The notes: generated by a model not told the origin, from the sequence alone. A stretch of DNA of 64,000 nt from Gonatopus flavifemur (GCA_018340375.1 JAFFJZ010000020.1:1364001-1428000), one strand, 5' to 3'; positions 22,385 through 34,693 are shown, counted from the stretch's first letter. Numbers and translations: made by a program.

Positions 22385-22855
22385 ACATTTTTCCCTTGTT
22401 TGAGACGTTTCTAATTAACTTCAGTTAATCTTCAAATTTACACTTATGAATTTGAATCAAAAGATCGATATCACCGAAACACGTGGTTGGAGGTTAGTTT
22501 ACCTATGTTGACTGTTTTCAAGTCTATTCGTATATGAAAGATATAAAACTGATGAAAAAAAGAGTGCAACACTATATAATAAGACCATTTGACAGAAAAC
22601 TAGCTCTCAATTGAGGAAGCACTGAGAGGAATAAGTAATGATGAACAGACCAAAAATGAAGAAACGTAACATGTCGGCCATATTGTCATATGAATGATGT
22701 TTGTCATAAATTAGATTCATTAGCTGATAAAAAATCTGCATTTCAGGAAAGTGAATCTGATGTTGATGGAACAAGTAGTTACCCATATCCAACTAAATTC
22801 TAAATTAGATAGGAATGATTTATATTTTGTGTGAATTCATCCTTAGCTATTATTC
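22385..22855. other. No gene seen
   Basis: This may include the 5' UTR of the LINE ending at 22384. Otherwise nothing is recognised. Confidence 0.35.
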
Positions 22856-23034
22856 CCCGATCAAACAAAACCTCAAGGAATCCCTCATAGGAACCCTCGA
22901 GGGTTCCCAGATAGGATCCCATAAGGGTTCCCCTGGGAATTTGGTACAAAAATTTCTTGCCTGGGAACCATCTGGGAACCCTTGTGGGACTTCATATAAG
23001 ACATTGTACTCAACATAGGATCTTATAATTGGTC

Positions 23035-23972
23035 AAAAGGACCCCGCACTAATTATATGGGAAAATGGCTTTCGGCTAAATTAGGTGAAACTTTGCTATA
23101 ATACAGTTCATGATGTTCTGGAAAAAAGTGTCAATAGGCACAGAGTCCAAAAATGAATATTTTCCGAGTTATGGGGCATCATAGATCGGAGGAGTGAACA
23201 TATTAGAGCGCTGGTACAAGAATACAGTATATATACAGTATATGTATATATTGTGTCATACTATATACATACTATATGTACACATATTATTGACTGATAA
23301 TAAATAGAGGAGAGAGGAAGATAATGTACATAATATAAACGCCCCAATGCTATAATCACTATATCACTTTTAGTTGAGCTTTTTTGAGTTCATTGTATAA
23401 AATATTATATCTATATACACACTAATGATTGTATATGACGCAGGATTTGTATGACAATTAACCACGGGTTTCCAGAATTCATATATGTAAAATCAAAAAT
23501 ATTATATGATGATGATGATTATTATTATTATTATTACTATATTCTTATTTTTATTATTGTATTAAATTGTATTATTTTTGTACATATTGATTTATCAATA
23601 TCGTTACATTCATCCTTATGTATATACACATATATACTTAATATAAATACATCAAACTGATTATTTAATAAAGATGTACAGATGTACGCATACACATGCA
23701 CATGATAATGCACATGTACATACATGTCCACATGTGTATAAGTGTACATGAATATAAAAATATACATACATACCCACTATATTCCTGCACCAGAGTTTTC
23801 AATATGTTCAGTTTCCCAATCTTTGACACCCCATAACTCGAAAAATATTCATTTTTGGACTCTGTGCCTATGGACACTTTTTTTCAGGACATCATGAACC
23901 ATATTATAGTGAAGTTTCAGCCAATTTAACCGAAAGTCATTTTCTCCTAGAATTAGTGCGGGGTCCTTTTTT
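23035..23972. mobile_element. Nested element with about 140-bp inverted repeats
   Basis: The left arm (23035-23175) starts AAAAGGACCCCGCACTAATT. The right arm (about 23825-23972) ends AATTAGTGCGGGGTCC followed by T. Both arms share GACTCTGTGCCTAT and CATCATGAAC blocks. The interior contains TATATG-rich simple sequence (23224-23290) and an ATT microsatellite (about 23510-23540). Confidence 0.65.
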
Positions 23973-24047
23973 GAAATTTCATGCTTCCCGTATATACTTG
24001 TGAAATCAATTTTCAATTCACCCAATTGTGGATAAAACTAATTCATA

Positions 24048-24617
24048 CTAGGTGATTCAAAATTGCCGTACGCTTTTCTGAGAGCAGATTCTTGCTGGAA
24101 TTCTAAAAAGATTTTGGTCGGGAATATTCAGATCTGATCCTTAGATCCGGAGATATGAACATTTTCAAATTTTTCCAAAAATCCAAATACCTCGGAAGTA
24201 CCATATTTCTGACTGTTGAATCCAACACCATTCTCTAAGTCAGATCATGGGGTATTCCTGGAAAAAAATTAATCCAATTTAGCTTCCTTGGTTGTGGAGT
24301 TATAGCGGTTTGAAATTTTTTGCATTCCAGCCAATCAGAATTCAACAACTTTAAATAGCTATAACTCCACAACGGAGCGAGCTAAATTGGATTTGTTTTC
24401 TTTCAAGGTGTACCCCGTGATCTGACTGAGAGAATGATGTTGGATTCAAAAGTCAGAAATATGGTACTTCCGAGGTATTCAGATTTTTCAAAAAATTCAA
24501 AAATACTCATATCCCCGGATCTAAGGATCAGATTTAAATATTCCGGACCAAAATCTTTCCAGAATTTCATCAAGAATCTGCTCTCAGAGAAGTGTACGGC
24601 AATTTTGAATCACCCAG
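24048..24617. mobile_element. Near-complete palindrome with TA duplication
   Basis: Arms of about 280 bp meet near 24335. Ends CTAGGTGATTCAAAATTGCC and GGCAATTTTGAATCACCCAG are flanked by TA (24046-24047 and 24618-24619). TA target and CYRGGTGATTC ends fit a Tc1/mariner-type foldback MITE. No transposase. Confidence 0.7.
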
Positions 24618-25634
24618 TATACAATTGAACTTAGGATTTCTAAAACATTAAAATGAACAAATTATGAGAAGGTGCGGCAATTATTCATCCTTGAAATTAT
24701 AATTCCATTCAAACATGAGGAGTATCTCTAGTTCCTCTATTTTCACAGGGAAAGGTATAAAATATTTCCATCATGAAAATTCAGGGCAGCGTTATGATAT
24801 TAGAGTTTACACCAGGTGAAATCAATATCGATGTCAGGTCACTGCAATTTTTATTAAATCCTTATAATCAAACTGTATTTTTTCGAATTCAAATTACAAA
24901 TATATATTTTATATTCATCAACATATTTAATTTCAAGTATTTGTTTTTACAATACAAAAGTACATGAGATGAAAATGTATGTTAAGCTGTATCATTGAAT
25001 TTTACACATTTTAAACTTTATTCACATCAACAACTTCAGAAAAATTTGACCGATTGAAACATGAACATGAATTATTCCGCACCACTGAAAATCGCTGTCA
25101 GATCCACTCAAAAAAAATTTGCCAGAGCTATCAAAAAGATATCAATTATTGGTAAACTAATGCAACACCTTTTTGGAGAATATTTCAGTATCAAAAGAGA
25201 TCACTGGGCATTGTTTATAATGATAAAAATCATCTTTTCAGTCATCTAAGTTCTCATTGGGGGAGATTTGATATAAGTATTTAGAATGAAACGGTTCGAA
25301 AACACTTCATGTAGGATGTTACATGAGCTCCCACGTGGGATCCCATAAGGGTTCCCAGATGGGTTTTGGTCATAATTTTTGTGCCAAATTCCCATGCGAA
25401 CCCTTATGGGATTTCATCTGGAGACCCTTATGAGAACCATCGAGGATTCCTATGAGGGATTCCTTGAGGTTTTTTTTGATCGAGTCATCATATGGAAAAG
25501 TTAGAGATATCAAATCACTTTGTTATGAAATAAGAATCGTTCGTTATTCAGAAGAATTACGGAATCGTTGGTATGAAATAAACGTACCAAATGAATGGTT
25601 TGTTAATTATGAATGGTGTATAAAATAGGTCCTA

Positions 25635-25741
25635 CCCTAACGATACTCGGAGGTTTTTGAAACGTTCTAAGAACGTCCAGACGTGTTTTGAACGTTCTCA
25701 GAACGTTTCAAAAACGTCCAACGAACTTAGTGCTGTCTGAG
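25635..25741. mobile_element. 107-bp CCC-class MITE
   Basis: CCCTAACGATACTC at the left, AGTGCTGTCTGAG at the right, TA on both sides (25633-25634 and 25742-25743). The interior is full of GAACGTTC and AACGT words, and the length equals that of the copies at 12390 and 57069. Confidence 0.55.
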
Positions 25742-26789
25742 TACGTGTTCAATGCATGGGAAATTTCCATTCCAATCCGTTGTCACCTCTCATATGGATT
25801 TCTCAATGGGTTTCAATGGGAAATTTCTGAAACCGAATTATATGGGGAGGAATGGGTTGTTTCTGGAATATACACAGAAAGAAATTCCTAGCAATAGTAT
25901 CCAGACAACGCGTAGTTAAATCTTCCTTCAACCACATTCTGAATGAAACTGAATGAACCTAAACATAACCTAGGTCCATATTATGTCTATATTAGAATAT
26001 AGAACCCAATTATATTTCAATGCTGCAGCATTTTTTCTTGGTCGCAGTACCAAGATTTTAAGATTTTGATGCAATCACCTCTTCTGGTTGTAGTGATCCA
26101 TTTTTTCATCTCATAACAACTCTTCTTTTTGGTAGCAGCAAAAAATTGATAGATGCGTATCATTTGCATAAGAACAATTCACATCAATTGCTTACAACAT
26201 CAATCTTGGTAAGTACGAATGGAAGAAAAACTTGATCAAAATATTAAGGGAAAAAAGGAGATAGAATGGAGAAAACTATGATCTATTCTTGAAGAAATTG
26301 TATTGTGAAAATAATTTTATGATTGAAATTAAATTATCTCCAAAATATTCAACATTATGAGTGAATTCCAACAAGCGTAAGTATACAAGATAAAAAGTGA
26401 GATTCAATGATGGAATTACCTTTGGTGACGGATATATCGAACTTCATTTCATGGCTCCATAATTATTTGTGAAATATGAGATTCATATATAAGTGATAAT
26501 GTATTTGAAATTACCACAAATTGGATTTTATACATGTGTCAACGAAAGTGATCATACCAAACAAAATTCTTGATGATTACAATAAATTATATATTATGTT
26601 CCATCGCATTTCGTGATACAATTGAAGATTTTATAACTACTTAAGACATTCAAGGTGAACATACAATATTCATCCATGATCTGCACCCTATGAGCTTGGA
26701 AATGATCCTCAAACAATAAGGTTTGAATTATTTGCCCCTTGAACACAATGTCAATATTTTTTGAAGCACCACTTTTTGAGGCATTTGTA
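25742..26789. other. Mostly unassigned; may hold decayed 3' part of the neighbouring pseudogene
   Basis: No intact frame. The minus strand just below 26790 shows scattered fragments that may continue the transposase-like pseudogene at 26790-27638, but frames are too broken to align by eye. Confidence 0.3.
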
Positions 26790-27638
26790 TAGATCTTACA
26801 TATCTTGACAAATCAAGGAATATTTTTTCTCCACTCCAATTGATACAATTGCTTCATAACAGGATTTGCAAAAGCATTTCGTTGTAAGAAAAAATTGCTT
26901 TGGAGAAGTTGATGCCAGAGGGCAACGCTATAGGATAAGTTCTTGCGATTGCTGGTCACATTACAATGGTTTTTCAAAGCTAGGTGCTTTGCTTCGTATC
27001 ACATACACCAGGTATCAATGACTGGACCGAATGTTTGCATTATATCTGCGTAATGAGTAATGAAATGATGCTTAGGTAACACATCTCCAATTAACTTAAT
27101 ATATAAAGTGTGATGCGCTGAAACAAGAGCTGCAAAATGTCAAGGAGTTGAAGTATCTATATTATTCTGTATTGTTATCCACAATATTTGTCTTAATGAC
27201 TTATAAAGTTCCCAATATGAATCATTCTTGCTCTTTATTGAATCTCCAATGATCAAACCAAAGTTCGGAACGAATGGGAGCATTTGTGAGGCTGTCGTCT
27301 TCAATCTCTTTCTGAATATATCAATCTCCGTTATTGAAGGAGGCCGGTTTTCGCAAGTTTTGAACTTGATATATGTCAAACGATGATTGAGACTTTTCAA
27401 ACCAAAGTATTTTGCCTTTTTCAAACAATAGTCGACAATGTAAAACATTTCTATTCGACATATACTTCCTTGGAGATCATGCATGACGTCTACAGAATTG
27501 TTGGTCGTGACATGAAAATCGATGAGATCGTGGGAAGCACAAACTTCTTTGATACCAGTTTCTTTAGTTTTGTTGATATGAACATCTTTTTCATAGTTTT
27601 CTTGGTTCCGTAAGCTGCTATCAATTTGGGAAGGAATA
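26790..27638 (-). pseudogene. Tnp2/KDZ-like transposon protein, truncated pseudogene
   Basis: On the minus strand the reading runs from 27638 through ETGIKEVCA, FHVTTNNSVDVMHDL, FGLKSLNHRL and SQMLPFVPNFGLIIGD to KHHFITHYADIM, FGPVIDTWCM and EAKHLALKNH. These blocks (DxMHDL with a Gly nearby, then P/LPKHHF...HY...FGP...RYEAKH) mark a large family of transposon-encoded proteins in animals that resembles plant Tnp2 transposases. In-frame TGA codons interrupt it (for example just before YEAKH and after NIDTSTP). The 5' part stops at 27638, where the inverted-duplication arm begins, so it was cut by that rearrangement or by element X. Confidence 0.7.
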
Positions 27639-28853
27639 TCTATGTTTTGAAAATATCAATCCTGAGAGAAATCTCGGTTCTACATCAATATAAAGTTACA
27701 TATTTTGTTCGAAAAGTTTATGATTCATACCTTGAAATAGAATGGTTGACAAAAATTGTAATACCTAATATTCATTGAATCCTGTGAATAAGAATATAAC
27801 TATCAAAAATGTTCACCGTTGTTCATTGATGGGACATGTTATCCTTGATGATACATTAGAAGAATAAGGAATAGATCTTGTATGGAAGATGTTTCACTCA
27901 ATGTTCCCTCATGAGGAAATTGAAGTATTCGACACCGACATAAACCATTATATTGGAAAAAAACGGATCCCATCTTTTGGATATAAGTCTAATTGATTAC
28001 GTAAATAAATATTCTTAGTACTGTAAACATGCTTGATAGATAATTTATTCCTCAAGTGAAGCAGGGAAACTTGTTTGTTTATCCAATTTTTCTCAAATAC
28101 CAAACGCTTTTTTATAATATAGTTCCGAACAATTTGTATAGAATAAAGAATCTATCATGAATCTTGCAAAAATAGTTCGATATTTGGATTCTCCGACACA
28201 GAAAACATGAAACTACGTTGGGAAATTGAGTGGACTTATGTTTCACACAGCCTCGTATGTTCAACCCGAGAACTATGTAGAAATAACGAAAAATATCAGT
28301 TGCGTGCTTATGAATAAATAGCTGTATTTTCCAAACCAATAGCTTAATCGATCTGAAATTTCCCAGAAAGTTAGTCCATACACTAGTGAACAATTTTGTC
28401 GCTGGAAGTTTTCTCCTGCTTAAACTTCGTTCATCACTTTTTTAATAAGAAGCTCGAAAAACCTGATTTTCACTTTGGATTAAAAGATCAATAATTCACA
28501 ATAATTTTTTACGAAGTTTTTCAACATCATCGTCTTTCGCCAAGTCTCACGGACAAGAATTGATAAGATGTGTTCCAAAATGTTGAAAAATACAAAAGTT
28601 AGAGCAAGTTTAACATTGAAAAACATCGATTCTCACACCAAAAGTATTTGCAATTTTTATTTTTTTACTGAGGAATTATTGGTCACAGAAGGAAATCTTC
28701 AACGGAGACTAGGGTTGATTTTTGGGGACCTGTCGTCTGGTATTTTTCGTTTTTCGAAATTCGGAGTTTTTATTTTGACGTTGAATGTTACAGCTTGGAC
28801 AATACTTTCACGTCTTTTCGAGCGCGCAAACTAGTTGTTGCATCCGGACGCTC
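27638..28853 (+). mobile_element. Element X, terminal half only
   Basis: Homologous to one inverted repeat of element X (57471-58697 reversed, and 60312-61482 in direct orientation). It ends GCATCCGGACGCTC at 28853 and is followed by AATT, as in the complete copy. The transposase part and other terminus are absent because homology stops at 27638. Open frames in it recur in all three copies but look like conserved non-coding DNA. Confidence 0.8.
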
Positions 28854-28857
28854 AATT

Positions 28858-29165
28858 TCTCAAATTCTAGTTGTTGAATTAATAAATTCTGTTTAAGCCA
28901 ATATCTATTGCGCTTCAGTTCGCGACTCATTATAGGAAATTTGAACTCTTCTACAGATTGTTTCGGCAACTGGAATTTTATACCCACATTCTAGAACTTC
29001 CATGAATTCTTTGAATCCTTTACTTTCTACGGGGCGAATAAGCATCGATCGATGGCAACCATTCTTGCAATGGCTTGAGAAATTTTTTCTTGTCTAGTTG
29101 CAGTGCATGTTTTAGGTGTCCAAAATCGATGTCGTTTATTATTATGTTTCAATTGATGATCTTGA
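28858..29165 (-). pseudogene. hAT-2 transposase fragment, left-arm copy
   Basis: The minus strand matches the start of the hAT-1 DDE exon (AAACGACRTCG, ACATGCACTGCAA, ATTTCTCAAGCCATTGC, TTCATGGAAGTT), with indels and stops. It is broken at 28857 by element X. At 29035-29042 (CGAATAAG, read CTTATTCG on the minus strand) it keeps the uninterrupted site that holds the 13.5-kb insertion in the right-arm copy. Confidence 0.75.
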
Positions 29166-29287
29166 AAAAGATTTATGAAACAAAAACAAACTTCGCGATG
29201 TGGTGCAACTTCAGAGTGTATAATTTTTCACTTCGTACTGTTTTGAACTTGATTATTGAATCAATGTGGTTTGATATTTGAATCGTT

Positions 29288-31711
29288 ATGCCAAAACCGA
29301 GAAGTTGGGTGTGGCAATACGCCACCGCGTCAGAAGATGGGAAGGATGCAGAATGCAGCATTTGTAATGTAATACTGAGTTACAATTTTTGCAATTGCAG
29401 AACATCTCTGCAATTGCAAGACACATCAAAGTCATTCATAAACAGAATGGAAATTCACGAAAGGGAGCAGAAGTTGACAACAAGTGAATATTATTATCTT
29501 AATATTTTTATTTAATTCAAAAGTTACACTGCAAGAAAATTACATTCCTCTTCCAATATTGTTTGTGATTCAATAAACGCACCGGTATCACAATGAGATC
29601 CTCATTGATATATCGATGCATATGGGTTCAAGAAGAATTTATATAGTTGAAAAACAGATATCATATCGTTATATCAACTACCTATGCAGCACAGGCATGT
29701 CCCAACTGAGCTCCCGTTATGTCAGTCCCCAAAGAGTTCATGAAGAATTCTTCGAGAATGCTGTTCGAATATCAGAGTTTCATAAAGAACTCATTCTAAA
29801 CTGTCATGATGAAGACCTTTACAGAAGCCCCCAACAAATGTATAAATAATTCTTTATGACTATATCGAGACCAACAAGCTGCGTGGGTATGCCATTGTTA
29901 TCGTAATGGCCCGTTCAACCTATCTTTTGCATCAGTGTCAGGAGCATTCGACATTTTCACAAGAACTGTAATTTTTTTCAGTGTACGTCCTCTCTATCAG
30001 TACACTAAAAATGATTCAAAATATTCATTACATGCTTATTCTTCCCAAGTCCAGAAACAACTGTTGGATCCCCGCTTGTTATCCAAGACCATTCACACAA
30101 TACAGTGAATCAAAGCAGTCAGCCTGAAAACGCTCAATTGGATAAAGGGAATAATGATAAACGACGTCGACTGCAAGGACCTAGAACATGCACTGCAATC
30201 AGACAAGAAGAAATTTCTCAAGCCATTGCACGAATGATTGCCGTTAATATGATGCCTATTTCTTTCGTAGAGAGTGAGAGATTCAAAGAGTTCATGGAAG
30301 TTTTAGAATCTGGATATAAAGTTCCAGTTGCTGGAACAATTCGTAAAAGACTTCAAATTCTTTATCATGATGTGCGAACTATAGTAGAACAGAAATTGAC
30401 TCAAGCAGAATCTATCAACTTAACAACTGACGCTTGGTCATCGAGAGCACAAGATAGTTTTGTTTCAACCAATGCTTATTTTATTGATATGAATTGGAGA
30501 ATACAAAATTGTACTTTATGTTCATCGTCTTTTGAAGACCGGCACACAGCCGAAAATTCAGCGTTATTCATAGATTCGGTAATACAGGATTGGAATCTTA
30601 CTGGAAAAATCAAAGCAGCAGTTCATGATAACGCACTGAATATCGTTAATGCAATTCCACTCACTGAATTCGTTGAGTACAGTTTTCCTTTTGCTGCTCA
30701 TACGTTGCAACCTTGCGTGAATCATGCTATCACAAGTGTAAGAAATTTAATCGATATATCAAATTGTTGCAGCAAAATAGTACAACATTTTAATCATTCG
30801 AATATTGCAACCGCAAGTCTTGTTGAAAAACAAAATCAGCTGGAAATAAAACCGAAAAAACTCACCCAAAGATGTCCAACAAGATGGGATTCTCCCTTTT
30901 GCATGTTGGAGCGTCTCCAATATAATAGACACCCAGTGTCCTTGGTACTCGCAGATCGTAATATTACAAAACCCAACATTGCAATGAAATTACAAATGGC
31001 AACCCTTACAAATGGCAACAACTATACTTTACTCAGAATCAACTGTAACGTTTCCACAAGTTCGTCTTATTATGTATGGGCTTATGGATAAGCATTTTAA
31101 TCCTCCTACATTTGATGACGAAGATACAACAACATTTAAAAACCTCATTAAAACTTCACTTATTGATCGTTTCAGTATGGATTTATGTGCTGGAGATAAA
31201 ATCATTCCTGCACAAAATTGCGTCCTTTTTGGATCCCAGATATGAAGATTTGAAAGCTGAATCTCCAGATATGAGACAGAAAATTATGGATAAGATAAAA
31301 CGTGATATGAAGACATTGGGTAAAACCAGTAATCAGGCTGAAGAAATAGAAGAAGCAGAGGATACGGTTTCAACTGCTTTGGATTTCATCTTCCAGGCTA
31401 AACCTCACACTACAAATGAGGAGTACCAATTTTTTCTGTGCACCACCAATCCAGTGTTGAATGTGAACATTGATCCACTTACATGGTGGAAAACTCATGA
31501 AAGTACCTCTCCTTCTCTTGCTAAATTAGCTAAAATTTATCTGAGCATACCTGCAACTTCTGCTAGTTCCGAAAGAGTATTTTCTACTGCGGGAAATGTG
31601 GTGACAACCAAGAGGAGTAATTCGTTGCCCGGAAATGTCAATATCCTTGTTTTTCTACGTCAAAATAGACACCTAATTAAGGAAAGATTATCCGATCGAC
31701 CTGCTATATGA
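29288..31711 (+). pseudogene. hAT-1 transposase (BED finger plus RNase H-like domain), left-arm copy
   Basis: Exon 1 (29288 to about 29486) encodes a BED-type zinc finger: SWVWQYATA, then CSIC, but a frameshift spoils the His pair. A CACTG MITE sits in the intron. The main exon (about 30060-31711) has TTDAWSS (first catalytic Asp region), HDNALN, AAHTLQPCVNHAI, RCPTRWDS, and the hAT C-terminal dimerisation block SIPATSASSERVFSTAG. Two lesions break it: a net 44-bp deletion near 30995 relative to the right-arm copy, and an extra A near 31216. hAT transposases cut and paste DNA and make 8-bp duplications. This copy is inactive. Confidence 0.85.
29527..29983. mobile_element. CACTG MITE in the hAT-1 intron, left arm
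   Basis: Ends CACTGCAAGAAAATTACA and TGTAATTTTTTTCAGTG, with TA on each side (29525-29526 and 29984-29985), 457 bp. The orthologous copy at 42887-43343 shows that it inserted before the arms duplicated. Confidence 0.7.
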
Positions 31712-32398
31712 AGAATACCTTGTTTTTTGTTTCATTTTAACTGACCTGTTACTTTTGTTCAATTCGAATGAACATTGGTAGCAATTTTTATAGGATTCAA
31801 TGTGATTTCATTCCCTGCTTTATATAAATAAACATCTTCTCTTGAGATCAATATACTCTGCTAATTAATTAATACATTGATTTCTCGTTTGTGTTGAAAA
31901 AAGCCTCAAAATGATTTTTCACTCACAGCTCATCTCTCAACCAACGCAAGTAAAACTCATGTGAGACTATTAGGGGTTTTAATATGAGGTATTTATGTTT
32001 ATTTTATCACATCTTCGCGTAGTTGACATCAGGATCATCAGCACATGAAAAAACTAAGCCCTCAGGAAATTTTCAAATCACAAAATTTTGTTTGAAAATC
32101 GACTAGAAGAAATGTTCGTGTAAAGAACTGTGAAATTCTTTTGTGAATCTGAAAAGAAAACCAAGTAAGAATCATTCTCGGCGTATTTTCCGCACGAGCG
32201 TGCACTTATTCGCGCCAGAGTAGAAGCTAGAATGTTTTCTATCAGGGAATTTTGCATAATGATTTAGGAAAATATTTTTCCGTTGCTTCAACCGAGACGA
32301 ATGTTCGTCCCTTGTTTATCTTTACGACTTTCATCTCTCTAGCAGCATTTCTTCATTCCACCAAAATCCTAAGTAAAGGAGCAGTAGCTGTGCTGTCA

Positions 32399-32619
32399 CA
32401 CTGAGACGAAATTAGAGTTGAATTCACTATGTGATCTTAGGAATGGGGGAACATACTGACACCTGATGAAGTTGAGTATAATGTGTTGGAATTTACTATG
32501 GCATGACAATAGAAACTTGATTAAATTTACAATGTGTTATAGTAAATTTCATTAGGTGTCAGTATGTTCCCCCATCCTTCAGATCGCATAGTAAATTCAA
32601 CTCTAATTTCGTCTCAGTG
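32399..32619. mobile_element. CACTG MITE, left arm
   Basis: Inverted repeats of about 72 bp starting CACTGAGACGAAATTAGAG and ending CTAATTTCGTCTCAGTG, CA on both sides, 221 bp. The orthologous copy is at 40212-40429 in the right arm. Confidence 0.75.
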
Positions 32620-32714
32620 CAGGAGAATTAGTCGGTTCAAAATAATGGAAACGCTAGTATCAATATGCCTGCAACGGGAAACTTCTTATTTTAGTTTATT
32701 GATGAATGAACCCG

Positions 32715-32797
32715 TATGACCCGTATTACCCTATTACTCGGGTATCACCCGAATAATCAAATCATACTCGGGTATCCGAGTTCTCGAGTTTCTAATT
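32715..32797. repeat. CCCGTATTA-type minisatellite, short allele
   Basis: Short runs of CCCGTATTAC and ACTCGGGTAT near the inner boundary of the left arm. The right-arm counterpart (39964-40125) is about twice as long, and an unlinked array lies at 62628-62815. Confidence 0.65.
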
Positions 32798-33272
32798 GCT
32801 CGAATGAGGATAAGATCTCTAGTATACAGGGTGTCCCATTTGAATTTTTATATTGGAATAACTCAAAAACAAGGAGTTCTGGAGGAAAATGTTTCGAGCA
32901 AAAGTTGTGAGATTCCGAAGAAGACATCTGATGGTGACCTTGACTTTGGCCTCGGATCTCAACTTCAAGGTCATTCAGAGGTCAACTTTTGTTTCTCAAA
33001 TGAAATCCCCTATTTTTGACTGCAGATTCAGATTTGACGTTGAAAAACAAGAAACTTTTGTCCGGATCATTTTTCCGAATTCCACACAGATGGCGCTCTA
33101 ATCGATGAAAAATGAGTTTTATGAAACACTCGTATTGCTTTCTGTGTAAAACAACATTTAACTCTCCAGTGTTTTTTTTTCAGCTTCTGAGGATTACCGT
33201 CGCCATTAGAGTTACCCAATGTGCACCACGAGGAGGTTGAGCGATCGGATCTTGCACATCTTTGCGGCCCTG

Positions 33273-33390
33273 AAAATTTGATGAAATCCCACAAGTAAAA
33301 ATCCAAAGTGGTAAGATCCGGAGACCTAGCTGGGATTTTCATCGACCAATATTGACAATTATGTCTGTTCATATTACCATTACTGTGAAT
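33273..33390 (-). pseudogene. Internally deleted, inverted transposase fragment in the left repeat
   Basis: The minus strand reads MNRHNCQYWSMKIPARSPDL, then DFYLWDFIK. It joins the region of the HNCHYW motif (34070) directly to the SPDLTPLDF motif (34410), so about 300 bp are missing between them. It sits directly inside the left inverted repeat, in the orientation expected if the repeat was copied from the 3' end of a deleted element. Confidence 0.7.
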
Positions 33391-33473
33391 TGTTGCCAAA
33401 CACAAGTACACAACAGCGCTTGTGTTTATCATGAACAAGAAAGTTCATACTAGAGCATTGTTTACAAACATAA

Positions 33474-34613
33474 GTGAAACGGAATGTTCAATATCCTTCA
33501 TTCATTCACAAATTCTTTTCGATATACGATTCAAACTTGAAGAAGATCTTTGATCAGTGTTGTGAAGGTCTCAATACCATAGATTATCCTTGGGGTGAAA
33601 TACTTGATATTCTCCTGATACTAGGAGGATGTCGACGTAATTACGCTGCAGCATCAAGATTGTATGGAGAGAGGTATCCAAAGAGACGCCAGCCTTCACT
33701 TCAGGCGATACGCTCAATAGAAAGACGAGTTATAAGAATGAATATCCCACGAGTCAGAAGGCGTTATGATGGAAATCGTATGGATGCACGCTCAGTAGCC
33801 GTTTTAGGAATGGTGCACCTGAATCCTCACGTTAGTACCAGAGAAATCCAGCACCAATTAGGTATCCCAAGATCAACGGCACACCGCATACTAAGATCTG
33901 GTAAATATCATCCTTACCACATTACATTGGTGCAAGCATTAAGTGAACATGATCTTGGACGTAGGGTTGAATTCGGTCAATGGGCCTCGGAGCAACCACC
34001 TGGTTTTTTCAATTACGTGATGTTCGGTGATGAGGCGATTTTTCGCAGTAACGGTGTTATGAACAGACATAATTGTCATTATTGGTGAATTGAAAATCCC
34101 AGATGGCATCGACAAGTTGACAATCAACATCGCTGGACTCTGAATGTATGGTGTGGGATTTTGAATGGTCAAATCATTGGTCCTTATTTCTTCCAACATA
34201 CTGTTGGGAAGGAAAATTATCTGCAATTGATTCGGGAAAAATTACCAAGGATGTTAGAAGATGTTGATCTCTACACACGGAACAGGATGTGGCTTCAACA
34301 TGAAGGGGCACCACCTCATAACGCTGCAATTGTCAGAAATTTCTTAGACACATCTTACCCACACAGATGGATTGGTCGCGGTGGATACATTGCCTGGCCG
34401 GTTAGATCTCCGGATCTTACCCCTTTGGATTTTCACTCATGGGGTTACATCAAAGATGTAGTTTATGAAAGACCACCAACGACCAGAGATGACATGAAAC
34501 GCCGAATACGAACTGTCTGCCGAACAATTCCACGTCATGTGCTTTTGTCGTTAGAGCCACATTTTCAGAGACGAATTAGGGTATTGCCAACAGGTCAACG
34601 GTGCAAATATTGA
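33474..34613 (+). pseudogene. Tc1/mariner (IS630) superfamily transposase with one nonsense codon
   Basis: One frame of 380 codons from a GTG at 33474 (the true start is unclear) to 34613, interrupted only by TGA at 34086-34088 just after HNCHYW. The N-terminal half has the ILGGCRRNYAAA and RYPKRRQPS helix-turn-helix region and a second HTH (GIPRSTAHRIL). The catalytic region shows FGDEAIF (first Asp), HEGAPPHN where the family normally has a DGAPPH-type Asp (so Asp to Glu), and SPDLTPLDFHSWG. The stop and the altered acidic residue imply that this copy is inactive. Related proteins are very common in insect genomes. Confidence 0.85.
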
Positions 34614-34693
34614 ACATTTGATACGGTGAATTTTCATACACACTGCAGAGCGTTTTTCGTAAAAAATTACACACTTCTACAGTCCAGACAATC

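Larger units (their letters stand above)
22856..25484. mobile_element. 2.6-kb element with inverted ends, hosting two nested palindromes
   Basis: The left end CCCGATCAAAC...ACCTCAAGGAATCCCTC and the right end (reverse complement CTCGATCAAAA...ACCTCAAGGAATCCCTC) match for about 130-150 bp, including GGGATCCCATAAGGGTTCCC-type blocks. A TC dinucleotide flanks each side (22854-22855 and 25485-25486). The interior has no coding frame. It contains two further palindromes at 23035-23972 and 24048-24617. CCC-type end and 2-bp duplication agree with the other CCC elements. Confidence 0.55.
27638..32797. repeat. Left arm of a large inverted duplication
   Basis: This 5.2-kb block is present in reverse orientation at 39964-43822 plus 57282-58697. 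Homology starts inside element X (GGAATATCTATG at 27641 against the reverse complement near 58696) and ends at GAGTTTCTAATT (32797 against 39964). In sampled coding stretches identity is roughly 94-95%. The arm carries half of element X, the hAT-2 fragment, hAT-1, two CACTG MITEs and a CCCGTATTA-type minisatellite. Confidence 0.85.

Noticed and set aside
28112..28834. Frames of 88-93 codons that recur in three places (also near 57447-58486 and 60526-61602)
   Set aside because: They belong to the long inverted repeats of element X; the recurrence is explained by the repeat, and substitutions do not favour third positions by eye.
29616..29849. 77-codon frame inside the hAT-1 intron
   Set aside because: It lies wholly inside a CACTG MITE; the right-arm copy is similar in sequence but contains no further coding evidence.
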